A stretch of 64,000 bases of DNA from Congeria kusceri. Lineage: Eukaryota; Mollusca; Bivalvia; Myida; Dreissenidae. Where the stretch lies: assembly GCA_027627225.1 (NCBI GenBank), contig CM051025.1:75975974-76039973 (forward strand), read 5' to 3'. This document shows, piece after piece, positions 13,418 to 26,400 of the stretch. A program made the translations under genes and the position numbers. The first letter of the stretch is position 1. Each line of letters starts with the position of its first letter. The notes beneath the pieces were generated by a model, which made no database searches, was not told the origin of the DNA, and was given only the letters and a program-made list of their open reading frames with translations.

Positions 13418-13633
13418 GCCTGTAAGAGTGTCAGAGAAATAGCCTGTAAGAGTGTCAGAGAAATAGCCTGTAAGAGTGTCAGAGAAATAGCCTGTAAGAG
13501 TGTCAGAGAAATAGCCTGTAAGAGTGTCAGAGAAATAGCCTGTAAGAGTGTCAGAGAAATAGCCTGTAAGAGTGTCAGAGAAATAGCCTGTAAGAGTGTC
13601 AGAGAAATAGCCTGTAAGAGTGTCAGAGAAATA
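13418..13633 (+). repeat. 24-bp minisatellite, nine near-perfect copies
   Basis: The unit GCCTGTAAGAGTGTCAGAGAAATA is repeated nine times head to tail with essentially no divergence. Because 24 is a multiple of three and the unit lacks stops in some frames, it stays open on both strands: (IACKSVRE)n on plus and (SLTLLQAI)n on minus. These are artefacts of periodicity, not evidence of a protein. The homologous place in U3 (about 20,365-20,390) has a single diverged unit, CCTGTAAGAGTGACATATAAATA. The array therefore expanded locally in U2 and recently, as shown by the homogeneity of the copies. Confidence 0.95.
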
Positions 13634-13639
13634 AATGTC

Positions 13640-16600
13640 ACTGCCATCTTTTGTATACTTTAAATAAAGAAACCCTTAACAGTTTTCAAAAACATCGTGT
13701 TATGTTACTGAATGATTTTTGAATATGTTCATGTAGTTCTAAAACATGAAAATGAGAATTATACGCGATGGTAAATTCTTCAGATATTAGTCGTATAAAG
13801 CTGATACATAAATTGTCTATACCAGTAAAATTAGTTTGATTGAAGCAGAGTAATATAATGATTGACACACATGTCACATTGCCTATTAGGGAATACTGAA
13901 TTCGAACAAAGTCCCTTTGCCAATCTGCCAAAGTGATTTATGCCCATAACCCAACAAACGATGGATTTCGTTCGGAACTATAACTTCCATCAGTTCTGAT
14001 CAATCAATGTATGTGCTAGTAACATTGTGAACATATTATTTACAAAACTAGTTCTCATTTTTGTCTTACCTTAATGAATATCAATACATACATGTATGCT
14101 TATATATAATTTAAATATTGTCTTTTTATGTTTAAAATTTAAATATTAATACCCAGAAGAAATTTTGTTTGGCACTACATTGCCACATCCGAATAAAGCA
14201 TTTAGATATTGTATCACCTATCCTTAAACGCAGATTACGCTAATTAAGATTTTGAATATTCTATACATATGCCTAGGTAACTGTATACAAGCATATCTCC
14301 GTTGTTACAAGACGCATTTCCGCACGTTATTTATTTCATACAGATGTATTACTGCTATAACGGCTACGACATAATCTGTTTTTCCAAACTGTTCAATTGC
14401 AGTGGAAATTATGTTCTGAAGTGTATATAGTGAAATACAATATCATTTTCGATTAAATATTCAATTTATTGTGAAATGCAACACTGAAGCTTTGTTGCAC
14501 TTGCGTTGACTGTTTTGAAATGTGTACTGTAAATTATAAAAATTGTAGTAAATGGTTCACGAAAAGAGCGTCTATGTAATTATACAACTTAATGATATGA
14601 CATAATACACATCTCATTATATTTTATATTTATTCACGCTGGAATACAGCGTTCACTAACATTATTCCCTGGTATAGAAAGTAGGTGAATATTTCAGAAT
14701 ATTATACATCCACACTACTAATTGTAAACAGTCGGAACGCAAACACACGAACATGATTTATGGCTATACATAAAACCATGACTGTTATGTAACATAACTA
14801 ACATCCAGTATTATATATTTAAGCACATACAATTATCTCCAGCAAAGTAATATGTCATATAGCACAAAAACGATGGAATATAAAAAAAACGATATATATA
14901 TATATATATATATGAACTCAACAAATAAATAGATCTAGGTAATTTTTGGAGTATTTGCAAGGTCAAATATACACGTGTTTTGTATTAAAATATAGCTTAT
15001 GTCGTCGAAAAGGGCCTCAAGGAGGGGGGGGGGGGCTATTTCGTTAAAAATTCTGTTAAAACAGGATAGTTAGAATTCGTGAGTTCGATCCCTGCTTTGG
15101 GTTTTAATTTGTCAGACTTTTTTGCCAGTTTGTATTTATCAAATATCTTATCGTATACTTGGTTTGTTTATTTCATGCACATGTCTTTATAAAACGCATT
15201 TCTATCATATAATATAATTTATAGTGTAATAAGAATCCAATTTTTCGACGACATAGGCCCTTTAATGATTATTCTGTTTAGAAACGTTATTCTGACGATG
15301 GTAGGACAAGAATTTTGGAACTCTTCGATTAAATAAGGATGTGCATACTAGGTTAGTGTGCTGCAGTTCGTAAGTTAAACATACAATCTCTCCAATGTGT
15401 AAATATTTTTAGTACAAACACAAAAAAAATCATTTAATTAATTTAAATATAAACCACTAATTACTAGAATGGAGAATTCAGAAATATTGCAAAGTTAAAA
15501 CAACAATAAGATCGAAGGAATAATTTTTCTTTTCCTAAATACCAGAATTAATGTGAATTAAATACATATGGATGCTAATGGGTCTTCCCATTTAATATAT
15601 TCATTTGAAAATGAAATTGCTGAGAGATAACATCTGATAGGTTTAGACCAAGCGTGTGAACACAAGGCGGTCCACACCTATGAGTTTAGTCCTGTCAGAC
15701 TAGACCTACGGTGTAAACCTACCTAAAGTTACACAATCACTTTTTTCAAAATAAAAGTAACTACATGCAAACATGGAATTCTTTAAAATGTAATGATTAT
15801 AAAAATACACGCAAACATACATATATTGTTCGAATTACTGCAGATCAGTCACATGAAAAGGACAGATATATTTTGATATCGACTGAATTTTAAACATCCT
15901 ATTACTGCAAAGTCCAACATGTTTTCCAATTCCTTCGATTCGAAAGGTATCATTATTATAATTGTAACAACTAGTATCCCTCCTGCAATTGTGCGTGATT
16001 GCCAGTTATGAATTTACAATATATTCGGTTAATAACAGACAGGGTTGTCTACGAAGATTGTAATTAATTCGATTAATCTGTTAATTTTTAATCGTAATCA
16101 GTAATGATTTATGTTTGTAAACGTGTCCTTATCGTATATAATACATATCATTACAACAAGAAACTTACAATGACAAGTCTGGGTACGTTCATTTTTCATC
16201 AGCAATAACCGACGTTGTTTGGTGTAACATTGTGTTGGGCTTTGATAGTTTTAAATTGTTTGCCATTTGTTTGTGTGGTGACATTTAAGGATACTTGCAT
16301 GAAGTTAGAATTGATTAAAATAACCGTAAATTAAGGATAGCTGTGAACACTCAAGCGTTCGAAATTTTCACACCGAATCGTGTTCACGCTGATGACGCCC
16401 TGTAATCTGAAAGTCTGTCGAATTCCGCCAGCGAATTAACCTTTCAACTGACACAGATGGGTATTTGCCATTACACAAACTAATTTAGCGAAATAACGAG
16501 CAAACTTTATTTATGTTTATTATTGCGTTAATCAAATAAATATCGAGCATGCAAACTTTGACAGCCATAGTAGCAACGATGCTTGTGAAACCCTAATTTC

Positions 16601-16880
16601 ATAATTAAGGGTGTTAGCCGTCTTGACGCTATCAATATTTGCTGATAACAACGCTATATAATTAAAGTGCTTAAGTACAAACAAGAACGAATCGTTATTG
16701 ATGATGCAATAATTGTAATTATATTATCTCTACTATCATACAATAACACTCATATCTGATGATAAACTGTCAACGTAAACAACCAGGAGCATATGTTTCT
16801 TTAAATAAAAAATACGCGAGTTAAGTGCATGTTGTAATTAACTTAATCTTATAGCTTAGATAATCTGGCGCTGTTTGCTT
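13640..16880. other. U2 non-coding interval
   Basis: Apart from the minisatellite before it and the short element at 14,998-15,255, this stretch contains only unit DNA shared with U1 and U3. It includes a (TA)n run at about 14,894-14,912. No exon with splice sites or a recognised domain is visible. Confidence 0.5.
14998..15255. mobile_element. 258-bp element with 14-bp inverted ends and a tRNA-like B box
   Basis: TATGTCGTCGAAAA at 14,998-15,011 is matched by its reverse complement at 15,242-15,255, and both are flanked by GGGCCT-type sequence. Inside are a 12-base G run (15,024-15,035) and 'GTGAGTTCGATCCCTGCTTTGG' at about 15,080-15,101. The latter resembles the T-arm (internal promoter B box, GTTCGANNCC) of a tRNA. 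The combination suggests a small TIR element that contains, or was derived from, a tRNA-related SINE. No protein is encoded. Confidence 0.45.
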
Positions 16881-16884
16881 GCTT

Positions 16885-17091
16885 TTAGAAATAGCTAAAG
16901 ACAGGTGAGGAGAAAGTCTTGAACCTGGCAGATGAGTGTGAACCAGGCGGAAGGCCCCCACGTCCAACTGTATCTGCTCTTTGTAAAACAGAAACTGCCA
17001 CTCCGGCGTTGGTCTTATCAGCCACCGACAGGGCTGTTCTAGTCGTAACACCACTAACTGTTATGGTGCAGTATCCATGGTCGACAACCAA
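16885..17091 (-). pseudogene. decayed C1q-like domain exon, copy in U2
   Basis: The minus-strand frame from 17,091 reads through about 68 codons with the rhythm of the C-terminal half of a C1q/TNF-like domain. It has a 'VSGV' strand resembling the usual VNGV, an 'ALSVADKTNAGVAVSVLQ' stretch followed by 'RADTV' (compare LxxGDTVWV), and an ending 'HSSARFKTFSS' like the family's closing FSGF/FSGW. The usual aromatic/Gly positions are only partly kept and no N-terminal half, collagen stretch or signal peptide is found upstream. Bivalves have very large C1q gene families, which fits. The homologous copy in U3 (23,076-23,215) shares the central words but is frameshifted. I infer an old exon fragment that is no longer functional; a chance resemblance is possible. 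Confidence 0.45.
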
Positions 17092-20000
17092 CCAACGGAG
17101 GTCTACTATATAATGTATATGACTACGAAAACTATACGCGTCGTAATTTATTGTTTCTGAAGCAGATGTTCACTATTCACAGACAATAGTTGCTATAGAC
17201 CATATCTCATGATATTGCTAAAGGAATTAAAACAGAATATTCATTATATACGAGTAATACTGACGGGTACATAAATTCATTGCATAAAGAACTTGAATTT
17301 CACAGAGCACAACTGTTATTTGCAATATTCTAAATGTGGAATGTGGAATTTAAGTGTTTTATGATGTCATAATGCGTGACATGTCTGTCTAGCATCGTGT
17401 CGTTTTCAGAAAGGCATATCCTGCAGCATAGCTATTATGTCCGAGTTAATTCGTATTTGTTTTTCATCTACTTTTGTAACAACTATAGCATGTTATGTTG
17501 AGATAAAATGGGACGGTTTATGTTTGATATGTCTTCATCACATGCATACATGTACCCATCAGGTACGTTTTACTATGAACATATTCTTCTAACTTTATTT
17601 TGTAGCTGCAACGTTAGAAACTTATTTTTATGTTCTTAAAAATAAATTTAAAGGTATATATTCGACATGACGTATAATATGGTTTATATATAAACGGTAC
17701 TCATTTTAAACTTCTGAAAATGTGTGCATATCATTAACGCTTACACATTTAATTGACCGTGCTTTGCCTGTACCTTGTATTATATATTACTATTACAGCC
17801 ATCTATAGTCGTCAATCAACGTAGTGCGTTTTTAGGGCAATGACGCGCATTTATACACATATATTACAAGGTCATATGATACAAAACACCATTGTGTCGG
17901 AAAAGATGCATACGTTATGTCAAGTCCTAATAGCGTATTAGACTATGGTTCCGTAAAGCTCTGTGACTTCACACGTGTTGTTGATAAATAGCATGGAAAT
18001 TAGCAATGACAATGTTCCATGAAATTGATAAACAACTTATGAGAAAGAAGATATTTTTGTCAATTTTATACACATTTATATAAACGGAATGCCAAGTCAC
18101 AACCGAAAGTTAACAAGAGAATCAAAAGTCGAATATGAATACCAATAAGGCCTATCGCTTTATCATTGGAAATGAATCTGACGTAAACGACAATAGCATA
18201 TAGAATAGGGTTAGCGATACAACCTACATTGTAAGTGTCACATGTACATTATCATCTGAATATGACTGTTAAAGAAACAGCTGTATCAACAAACATCTAA
18301 GGTTCCTTTATTTCAGACCAGTGACCAGTTTCCTTTACACCTGTTTGTCATTTTAAATTTAATCCGTCTATTATTATACCACTTCACAATAAGAAAAGAA
18401 TAAGCATCAGTGATTAGTTTGTATCTATTAGTGTATTTAGGGATTATATAATCTCCTACTTTTATTAGAAATTATATTTCCGTCAAACGCGTTGTGTGTG
18501 CTGTAAACATTGTGCAAGGTTTAATTCGCCAAACATTCCGTTTTCAGTGCAAACAGCAAAAATAGAATATTGATCCAGTTTAAAACAAATATTACACATT
18601 TTGATTTGTTTAAAACTCTCAAATTGGCATTTTTATAACGCCACAAGTAAATATCATAATTCAAAAATAATCAAGACACAATTACATGTTAGATTATAGA
18701 ATTTGCAGTATTCATTCAAAGACAACTTCGATTGTTGTGAACAATTCTTTCGTTAATTAAAAATGACAAGAGTGATGTGGTGTGTCTAGAATCGTTCAAA
18801 TTCAATTTATCGTGGGTTTGCTTTGTTCAACGATCTCTCCTATGAGATATTATTAAGAATTTTTCTTCTTCATCTTTAAACTTGGTATCGCCAATAAACG
18901 TTGTTTGTTACATGTTTAGAGTTATTGAATTATAATCATATTTCGTACTAAACTCAAAGGTTGTTAAATTGATCTAATTTAATTAGCATGTTATTTACTT
19001 GTGTAACCTATTTTGTTATTTTAAAGGTCAACACTTAATTATCCTTAATGCTTAGTCACAAATACACACGTTTACCAGATTTAATTACAAGACAGTATGT
19101 GTCAGTCGTATGTGTAAAAAGGCATTTTTGGTGCTGTTGTTTTTTGCGTTGTATTAGGAAGTATCTACCGATTGCCATACATAATTATGATATGCATTTA
19201 TTATTTTTGTTGTTCACGTTTTGCGTTTCTTAGTATTCAATGCTACCGTGATCATGATTCTTTTGACTATAAACCTGCGTCATTTTCTGTAAGTGTTACC
19301 GTCTTTCGAATCATAAACGATACCTACAAAATTAAGCTCTTTTGTTATGACTTATGGAAGACTATCAACATGACACTTAATCGTATGTAACGCACTATTT
19401 ATTATTAGCATCTGTATTTTATCGGTCTAATTTGGTAAAAACAAGGGAATTAAGAGTAACTTATGTGAACGCTGCATAGAAATGTCATCGATTCAATTCG
19501 CATCTACAGGTAGTGTATTGTTGTTTGAGTATCGTCAATCTGTTTGGCATGAGGCACCAACAAATGGACAGATCAACGGAATTGTATTTACGTTAGTTCT
19601 ACATACGCACATTATGTCATGGAGGTCTGGCTGAATGGCAGTGTTTTATGAATTAAATAACACTTGTTAATATAATTTCTAAACTTAACAATTTAATTAT
19701 TCTCGATAAACTTTCAAGCCTAAGACCATAAAGACATTATATCATGCAACAAATAAACTTGTAAATCATAAAGAGTTTGATTAATGGTATGTGACAGACA
19801 TATATCACTTAATATCGACTATATACATTTATATGTTATGTTAAGTCCTAATAGCATAATATATTATGGTTCCGTTAAGTTTCGTAACTTCACGCGTATC
19901 GTTGATTAATAGTTATTAACCATGAATATGCTCTGTGCTATTGATCTTTTTTGTCAAGAAATACGTATTCATATAGAAGCAAATTCCAGGTTATAACTGA

Positions 20001-20190
20001 ACGATAGCCATGGGAACAAAGGTTGTATATATGCATATCAATATAGCCTATTGTTGTGCCACTGGAAATGAATTTTGATAAGAACAATATGAAATATCAA
20101 AGGGTCACTGATGCAATCTACATTGTAATTGCCACCGTGACATTATCATCTTATTATGAAAGCAAATGAGAACAGCTGAATCTGCAAACA
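17092..20190. other. U2 non-coding interval
   Basis: Unit DNA shared with U1 (to about 12.8 kb) and U3 (23.25-26.4 kb). I see no exon in it. The open frames at 19,048-19,233 and 19,172-19,390 are short, overlap each other and have no homologous open frame in U3, so I treat them as chance. Confidence 0.5.
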
Positions 20191-21470
20191 TCTTAAATTC
20201 CAGTCTGTCAAACACTATGGCAATGTACAATTGTGACGTCGGTATTATACCTGTTAAAAGTCATTAAAAGACATATTTACAAGTAAACTTCTCTTCATAT
20301 GATTCCTCGAATTCTAACACGTTCCAATGTATCATACATGTAGACAATACTAATTAAGAAATAGTTCCTGTAAGAGTGACATATAAATACATTTCTCTGC
20401 CATAAGTTGACTTTTTGATGGATCTCGTTCGGAACAGTAATGTTCATCGCTTTTTGACCGATCAATATGTGTGCGGGTAACATCGTGAAAATAATATTTA
20501 CAAAACTAGTTTTCCTTTTGTTTTACATTTAATTCAATGAATAACAATACATATGCAGTGCTTATAATTGTAATATTGGCTTTTTAGTGTTCATAGAAAT
20601 AAAGAAATGTTGACTGGCACTATATTGGCAGGTCCAAATAAATTGTTTAAATATTGGATCACTTGTCGTTAAAATCAGAGTGCGCTCTTGAAGAGTTTGA
20701 ATATTATTAGAGTGCATATGCTTAGGTAACTGTATGCAAACATATCTCCGTTGTTACAAGACCCATTTCCGCACGTTATTTATTTTATACAGTTATATTA
20801 CTACAATAACGACCAGGCCACAATAAATTATCTTATTTTACCAAATTTTGATATTGTGGCGGAAATTGTTTTTTGAAATTGTATCTTATTGAACTATAAT
20901 ATAATTTTCCATTAAATATTCCATTAATTGTGAAATGCCACACTTTCGCGTTGTTTCATCTTGCATTGACGTTTTCAAATGTGTATTATGTTTACTGGAA
21001 CAATCATTGGCTCACGAAATGAGCTTCTTTGTACTTATATAACCATCATTAAATGACCTTATTGAACCTCATAACATTCTTAAATTATATTTTATATTTA
21101 TTTCACACTGTCATACGACGTTCACTAGCATTTTGTCGTATTCTAAACAGTAAGTGAATATTTCAGAAAAGTATACATCCACTCTACTATTTGTATACAT
21201 TATTAACGCATAGCATCGCCATAAGAAAATGATTTATGTTTATACCTAATCCAAATGACTGTTATGTAAGAAAGAAGCAATGTAGTTTTACATATTCAAG
21301 CACATAAAATTAATGTTTTACAATTTATTTTCTAATTTTGCTTTTACAGCATTTATGTCCATCAAAGTTACAGTAAAGACACAATACACGAATACGCTGT
21401 TAATACGCACATACAATTATCCCCTACAAAGTAAGATGTCATACAGTAGACCCCAGTTTAATCATTTTTT

Positions 21471-21782
21471 TGTTTTGTGTTGTGTTGTGCGTATTGTCAT
21501 GTGTTGTATAGTCTAATGGTTACTAATACTTGCCTTAAATAACGGACCAGCGGATATTAATCAGGGTTTCTCTCCAGGGATTCCTCTGGAGTTTCATTAG
21601 TCTTGCATTGACCGTCCCAAGGTGGTGACCCAAGGTTTGATAATTTTATGTTTTGTCTTTTGTTGTGCGTATTGTCCTGTATTATATAGGCATTTAGTCA
21701 TTTGCCTCACATAAAGGACATGTGGATGTTAATAAGGGTTTTCTCTCCTGGTTATGTCTCTGGAGTTTTATTATTCTTACAT
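21471..21782 (+). repeat. two direct copies of a ~140-bp interspersed repeat, spaced 175 bp
   Basis: Copies at about 21,471-21,605 and 21,646-21,782 share 'GTTGTGCGTATTGTC', 'TATATAGGCATTTAGTCA'-type sequence, a 'TTGCCT..A.ATAA.GGAC' box, 'GGAT.TTAAT.AGGGTTTTCTCTCC' and a closing 'CTGGAGTTT.ATTA'. A third copy is at 43,620-43,745 in V1, and a shorter piece is near 63,390 (GACCAGCGGATATTA). This is a dispersed family, not a unit-specific sequence. The class is unknown; it could be a SINE or LINE 3' end. Confidence 0.6.
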
Positions 21783-23075
21783 CTTATGCATATATGAACT
21801 CAGAACTTTGGTAAAGGTTATATTTTGATTGTTTGCAAAGTCAAACATACACACTTTTGGTGCCTTAATTTAAACATGTCATTTTAAAAAAAATAAAGTA
21901 AATAAATGCCAAATGCAATTGTTTTGTATGAAAGACGGATAACATGAATGTAAACATTCATATGTGTACCTGTACTACAGATTAGGAACAACAAAATTAC
22001 AGTTTTGCTATCGACTGAAATTGAAACATATGGTTCAAAGGCGTGAAATTATTTGTATTGAACAACTGGACAATCTTGTCTGTATTTCTGCGTTATTGCC
22101 AGTAATGACTGTGCTATATACATTACATGCAGGGCTGCCCATGCGAATCATAATAGTTTTGTTCGATCTTTTACTTTTGATCTCTAATCGTCGTCATTAG
22201 CGCTAGTATATTTATAAACATGTCCTTAATCATGTATAATGTAAATCATTAAATTAAAACACACAGCTGTCACGTACAAATCAGGGTCTGTTCACTTTCA
22301 AATCGGTAATGGCTTGTAGCTAGTACATTGTTTGGTTATAATTGTATTGGGCCTTGATGATTTGAAGGTGTATGTTATTTATATAATTATTATGTTTTGA
22401 TATCATTTTAACAGTACTTGCATTAATATAGAATGCAGCAACATCGTTGGATGTTGAGGGTTGCTGTAAACTCGCGCGTCGGAATTTCACACACAGTCTA
22501 CGTTGAGGGGTACTTTTATATGACTAATAGTTTGTCGAATTTTGCATGTGAATCAGCCGTTTCGTCAAAATACGATCAAATAATACATATGTGTATTAGC
22601 CGTTACATACTATTAAGCAAATTCAGCAAGATAACGTATTAACTTGTTAACTATCTTGTGAACCATTTTGTATTAATATTGCTAATCGCACAGATTGCTT
22701 CGACCTAATTTTTCGAAATTATGGTTATTATAATTTCATTATTCAAATATAAAAAGATAAAGCAGACTTGGACAGACGTGGTTAAAACGATGTTTGTTCA
22801 AACCTTATTTCATAATTAAGGGTGTTTGCCGACTCTATGCAATTATGCGTTGATTCAAAGCTATACAATTAGGGTGCCAGCGTACGAACAAGAAGGAAAA
22901 GGAATTGATGATGCAGTAATGGTAATTATACAGCCTCTACCATTTTAACATAACACTCATATCTGATATGTCAACGTAAACAACCATTGGCATATGTTTG
23001 TTTAAATGTAACATACGTGAGTTAAGTTCATGCTATAATTATCTTAATGTTAAAGCTGGCGGTTCTTGCTTGCGC

Positions 23076-23215
23076 ACACGGACAGCACCACCACGACCAA
23101 TTACATCTGCTCTTTGTGAAGCAGAGGCTGTTACTCCCGCATTGGTCTTATCAGCCAAGGCGAAGCTCTTCTAGTCAATACACCGCTAACTCTTAGGACG
23201 CAGTATTCAATCGAC
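23076..23215 (-). pseudogene. decayed C1q-like domain exon, copy in U3
   Basis: This is the counterpart of 16,885-17,091. On the minus strand 'VSGVLTRRA' is followed, after a frameshift near 23,163, by 'ADKTNAGVTASASQRAD', then 'VIGRGGAV'. Shared words with the U2 copy (VSGV, ADKTNAGV, QRAD, GRGG) show common descent. The frameshift and the loss of the closing FxTFS motif show that this copy is dead. The domain assignment rests on the U2 copy. Confidence 0.4.
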
Positions 23216-23239
23216 CGCAGGTGGTTTACTAGATAAGGT

Positions 23240-26200
23240 ATATGAATAAGAAAACTATAGGCGTCGTTATATGTTGTTTCTGAAGTATATGTTCATTTTC
23301 CACAGACAACTGTTGCACATGTGGTTCCTTTCAATTTGACATACTATTAATCAGTCTACTGGTACAATGTATATTATATTCATTTGAAGGCAATATGATT
23401 GACATACAGTATCAATGCAATTAATAAAATAATAACATTATTAATAACACTACATGTTGAGGCCACTTAATAGACGTGAATACAGTAAAACATGTTTGCA
23501 TTACAGAGATTTACTCTAATAGTACTTTCGAACCCGTTAGCATTTAGGAGGTGGGAGTTTGTGTTGTTGTTTTCGATTCGTTAATATACTGCTTCAATTA
23601 AGTAAATTGTATGCCCATCAACTGATCAGATTATATGCCCATTATAATGTTCAACTAATTTAAACAACGAGGTGTAAATGAATAATACAATAAAATAAAT
23701 AAGCAATTCATTGAAAATAGCTTACGTCATTTCCTGTGCGCACACCATTTCCTGTTTCAGCAAACGTTTTATCTTCTGTTCCTGGGTTTTCTGACATGCA
23801 ACTTGACACGGCACTCCTGTCTCGTTTCAAACGCTACATGTTTAGTGCAATATATTTCCCTTTTGTGACATTGTTGTTTGGTATGCATGTTAATTTCGTT
23901 TAAGGTTTCCTCTGTCACATATATTTATCGATTGTTTAATAAATACTGCAATGCTTTTTCTATCGACAGAAGAAATTACATTTTTTATTGTTGCAATGTT
24001 TTAGCTGGCATTACGGGATAACGTCAGTATTGTTCAATTCACATAATTTGTTTTGAAATATGATATCATACACATCGGCATTTGGGTTATGATACTTATT
24101 GCATACTGTTAAAATGCATGCTATTTATCTGCTACTCTTCATTAAATAATGTTCAAATCAGTATTATAAATCTTTCAAAGTTTTCAGATCGGAATCTTAT
24201 CATTAAGACAGAAGTATACAACATGCATTTCCGCTGTTAAGACTCATTTGAGACCGAGTCATTTCCGCTTGCATGTTTGTTGTTTCAAATGCGTAAAGCC
24301 TTTGAGATTATGTTGAATTATTGTCTTTCTGTAAGGATATCCATATTTTTTTAAAAGTTTTAAAGATGGATTACTGGTATTAAATGTAATTTAGTGTCTG
24401 TTTAGATTCCGACGATGCTGATGTCTACGTCTTTGACTGCGATAACAATAAAAGTTTATGACGGTGGTTAATGATGCTGATAGTTATTATTGTAAATGTG
24501 ATATTGTTGTCGTTTGTGTAATTATTGATGGTCATTGTGGTGATGATGACAACGATTTGTATGTAGTTTTACAATATCATAAAATGTTTGCACATTTGAT
24601 ATCGTCTTTGACATTGCCTAGAGAATATATTAGTGCGCAAAACTGATCATATGAAAACTTAAATTCAAACCTTTTCATTTGTAACATAAAATAAGAAAAT
24701 CTTTTTGTCATTTAATACACATATATGTTAACGGAAATGCCAAGTCATAATCGAAAGATAACAACAGAACCAAATGTCGAATATAACTATCAATAAGGCC
24801 TATCGCTTTACCATTGGATATGAACATGTCGAAAATGACAATAACAAATATCAAACGGTTAGCAATGCAAACAATATTGTAATTGTCGTTGATAAATTAT
24901 CATCTTAATATGACAGTCAAAGAAACAGCTGCATCAGCAAACATCTATTTCAGGCCAGTGACAAGTTGCCTTACACATGTACATGCGACATTGTTTAATC
25001 TATATCCATCACTTTAATGAGATATTATATGTTTATTATTTTCAGTCCTAATAATTCCCCATCAAATTTGTTGCTGTGTGAGCTATAAAGCACTGTGTAT
25101 GGTTTAAATCAACAAAGAATTATTGTAATTGTCGAACTGCAGCAAATCAAAATATTGATCCAGTTTAATGCAAATTTTACATATATTTAACTCGTTACAC
25201 TCAACATGAAATTTATATAATGCCTTAATGTTAATTAATCTAGACACAATTACATTCACAAATCAAATTGTATATTATCGAATTCGCCGTACAGATTCAA
25301 GTTGAGTTCGATTGAAGTGAAAAATAAGTTTGCTAACTTAAACTGACAAGCGTGATATGTTGCTTCGGGAATGGTTTTTATGCAAATGATCGTGTGTTTA
25401 GTTTGTTCAACGATCTGCTATTTGAAATATTATAAATTATTTTTCTTCGTCATTAACTGGGTATCACCTATACACTTTTTTCATTAAATGTGTAAATTTA
25501 TTGCACTATTAACGTATTTCTTACACTATCCAAATACCGTTATATTGATGTAATTTAATTTAGCATATCGTTTACTTGTGTAGTCTATTTGTAACGTTGA
25601 AGGTAAACATTAGAATATCCTTAATATTTCGCCGATGACACAAATACAAACATTTACAACTATGGCTATAATAAAAAATAAACATTCTGTGTCAGACAAA
25701 TGTTTCTAAAATGCATCAAAATTATGTGTATACTTTTGTTGTTTGATGTTTTATATATGCGTCATATTATTAGGCACCTGCAAATAGTCATATATATTAA
25801 TAATTATATACAATTATTGTTTTTGTTGTTCACGTTTGCATGTATTCTATGCTTCCATGATATTTAAAACTATAAATTTGCGTCATTCTCTGGAACCATT
25901 ACCTATTATAGAATTATAAACACAATCTTAAAAAAGATCTTTGTTTTAATGACGTTAGTGATGCTATCGACACGACAAAAAAGGTATCTTTCATTGAATT
26001 TATTATTAGTATATGTACTGTATTGGTCTTGTTATCAGATTGTCCGTGGTCATATTGGTGATATTTTTCATTTGGGTAAAACAAAGAAATTTAGAGAAAT
26101 TTACATGAACGCTGCATAGAAATGTCATTGCCTCAATTTGCATCGGAGTGTTGTAATGTGACTGTTTGAGCTTTTCCATCGGCTCGACATGAGGCATAAT

Positions 26201-26400
26201 CAAATGAACAGATCCACTGAATCATATGAACGTTAGTTTTACATACGCAAACTGTGTCATAATGGACCAGATTTGCTGAAATGTTTTATGTTTTATATAC
26301 TACACGCACTTGTTTAGTATAATTGTCTTAACAACTTACCATAAAGGAAATAAAGTTAATATATCATGCATTCAATAAACAATTAATCATTAAAATGCTT
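23240..26400. other. U3 non-coding interval
   Basis: Contains the hydrophobic ATG-led stretch at 24,471-24,521 discussed with the candidate exon at 12,611, and otherwise only unit DNA. The open frame at 24,458-24,646 overlaps it in another frame and has no recognisable content. Confidence 0.5.

Larger units (their letters stand above)
13200..20190 (+). repeat. tandem unit U2 (diverged copy 2 of 3)
   Basis: Homologous in order to U3, offset about 6.1-6.95 kb, and to U1. Good anchors against U3 are 13,350-13,420 with 20,300-20,370, 16,590-16,830 with 22,800-23,035, 16,960-17,090 with 23,085-23,215, 18,070-18,340 with 24,690-24,960, 18,480-18,650 with 25,060-25,230, 18,770-18,900 with 25,340-25,470, and 19,460-19,620 with 26,100-26,260. 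A block at 17,905-18,300 also resembles 19,835-20,190, so a piece of the unit was duplicated again near the U2/U3 junction. Divergence is high, with many small indels, so the duplication is old. Confidence 0.75.
20190..26400 (+). repeat. tandem unit U3 (diverged copy 3 of 3)
   Basis: The third copy of the unit runs from the region homologous to the minisatellite flank (20,295) to the block 'GAACGCTGCATAGAAATGTCAT' at about 26,108, which matches 19,470. It lacks the 14,998 element of U2 and the 7.7-10.7 kb and 11.09 kb insertions of U1, but has its own pair of 175-bp repeats at 21.47-21.78 kb. Like the other copies it carries no intact gene. Confidence 0.75.

Noticed and set aside
13373..13663. 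Repeat-protein frames on both strands over the minisatellite
   Set aside because: A 24-bp period keeps frames open automatically; there are no splice sites, promoter or conservation in U3.
16919..17113. Plus-strand open frame over the C1q-like relic
   Set aside because: The minus-strand reading shares domain-like words with the U3 copy; the plus-strand frame is its shadow.
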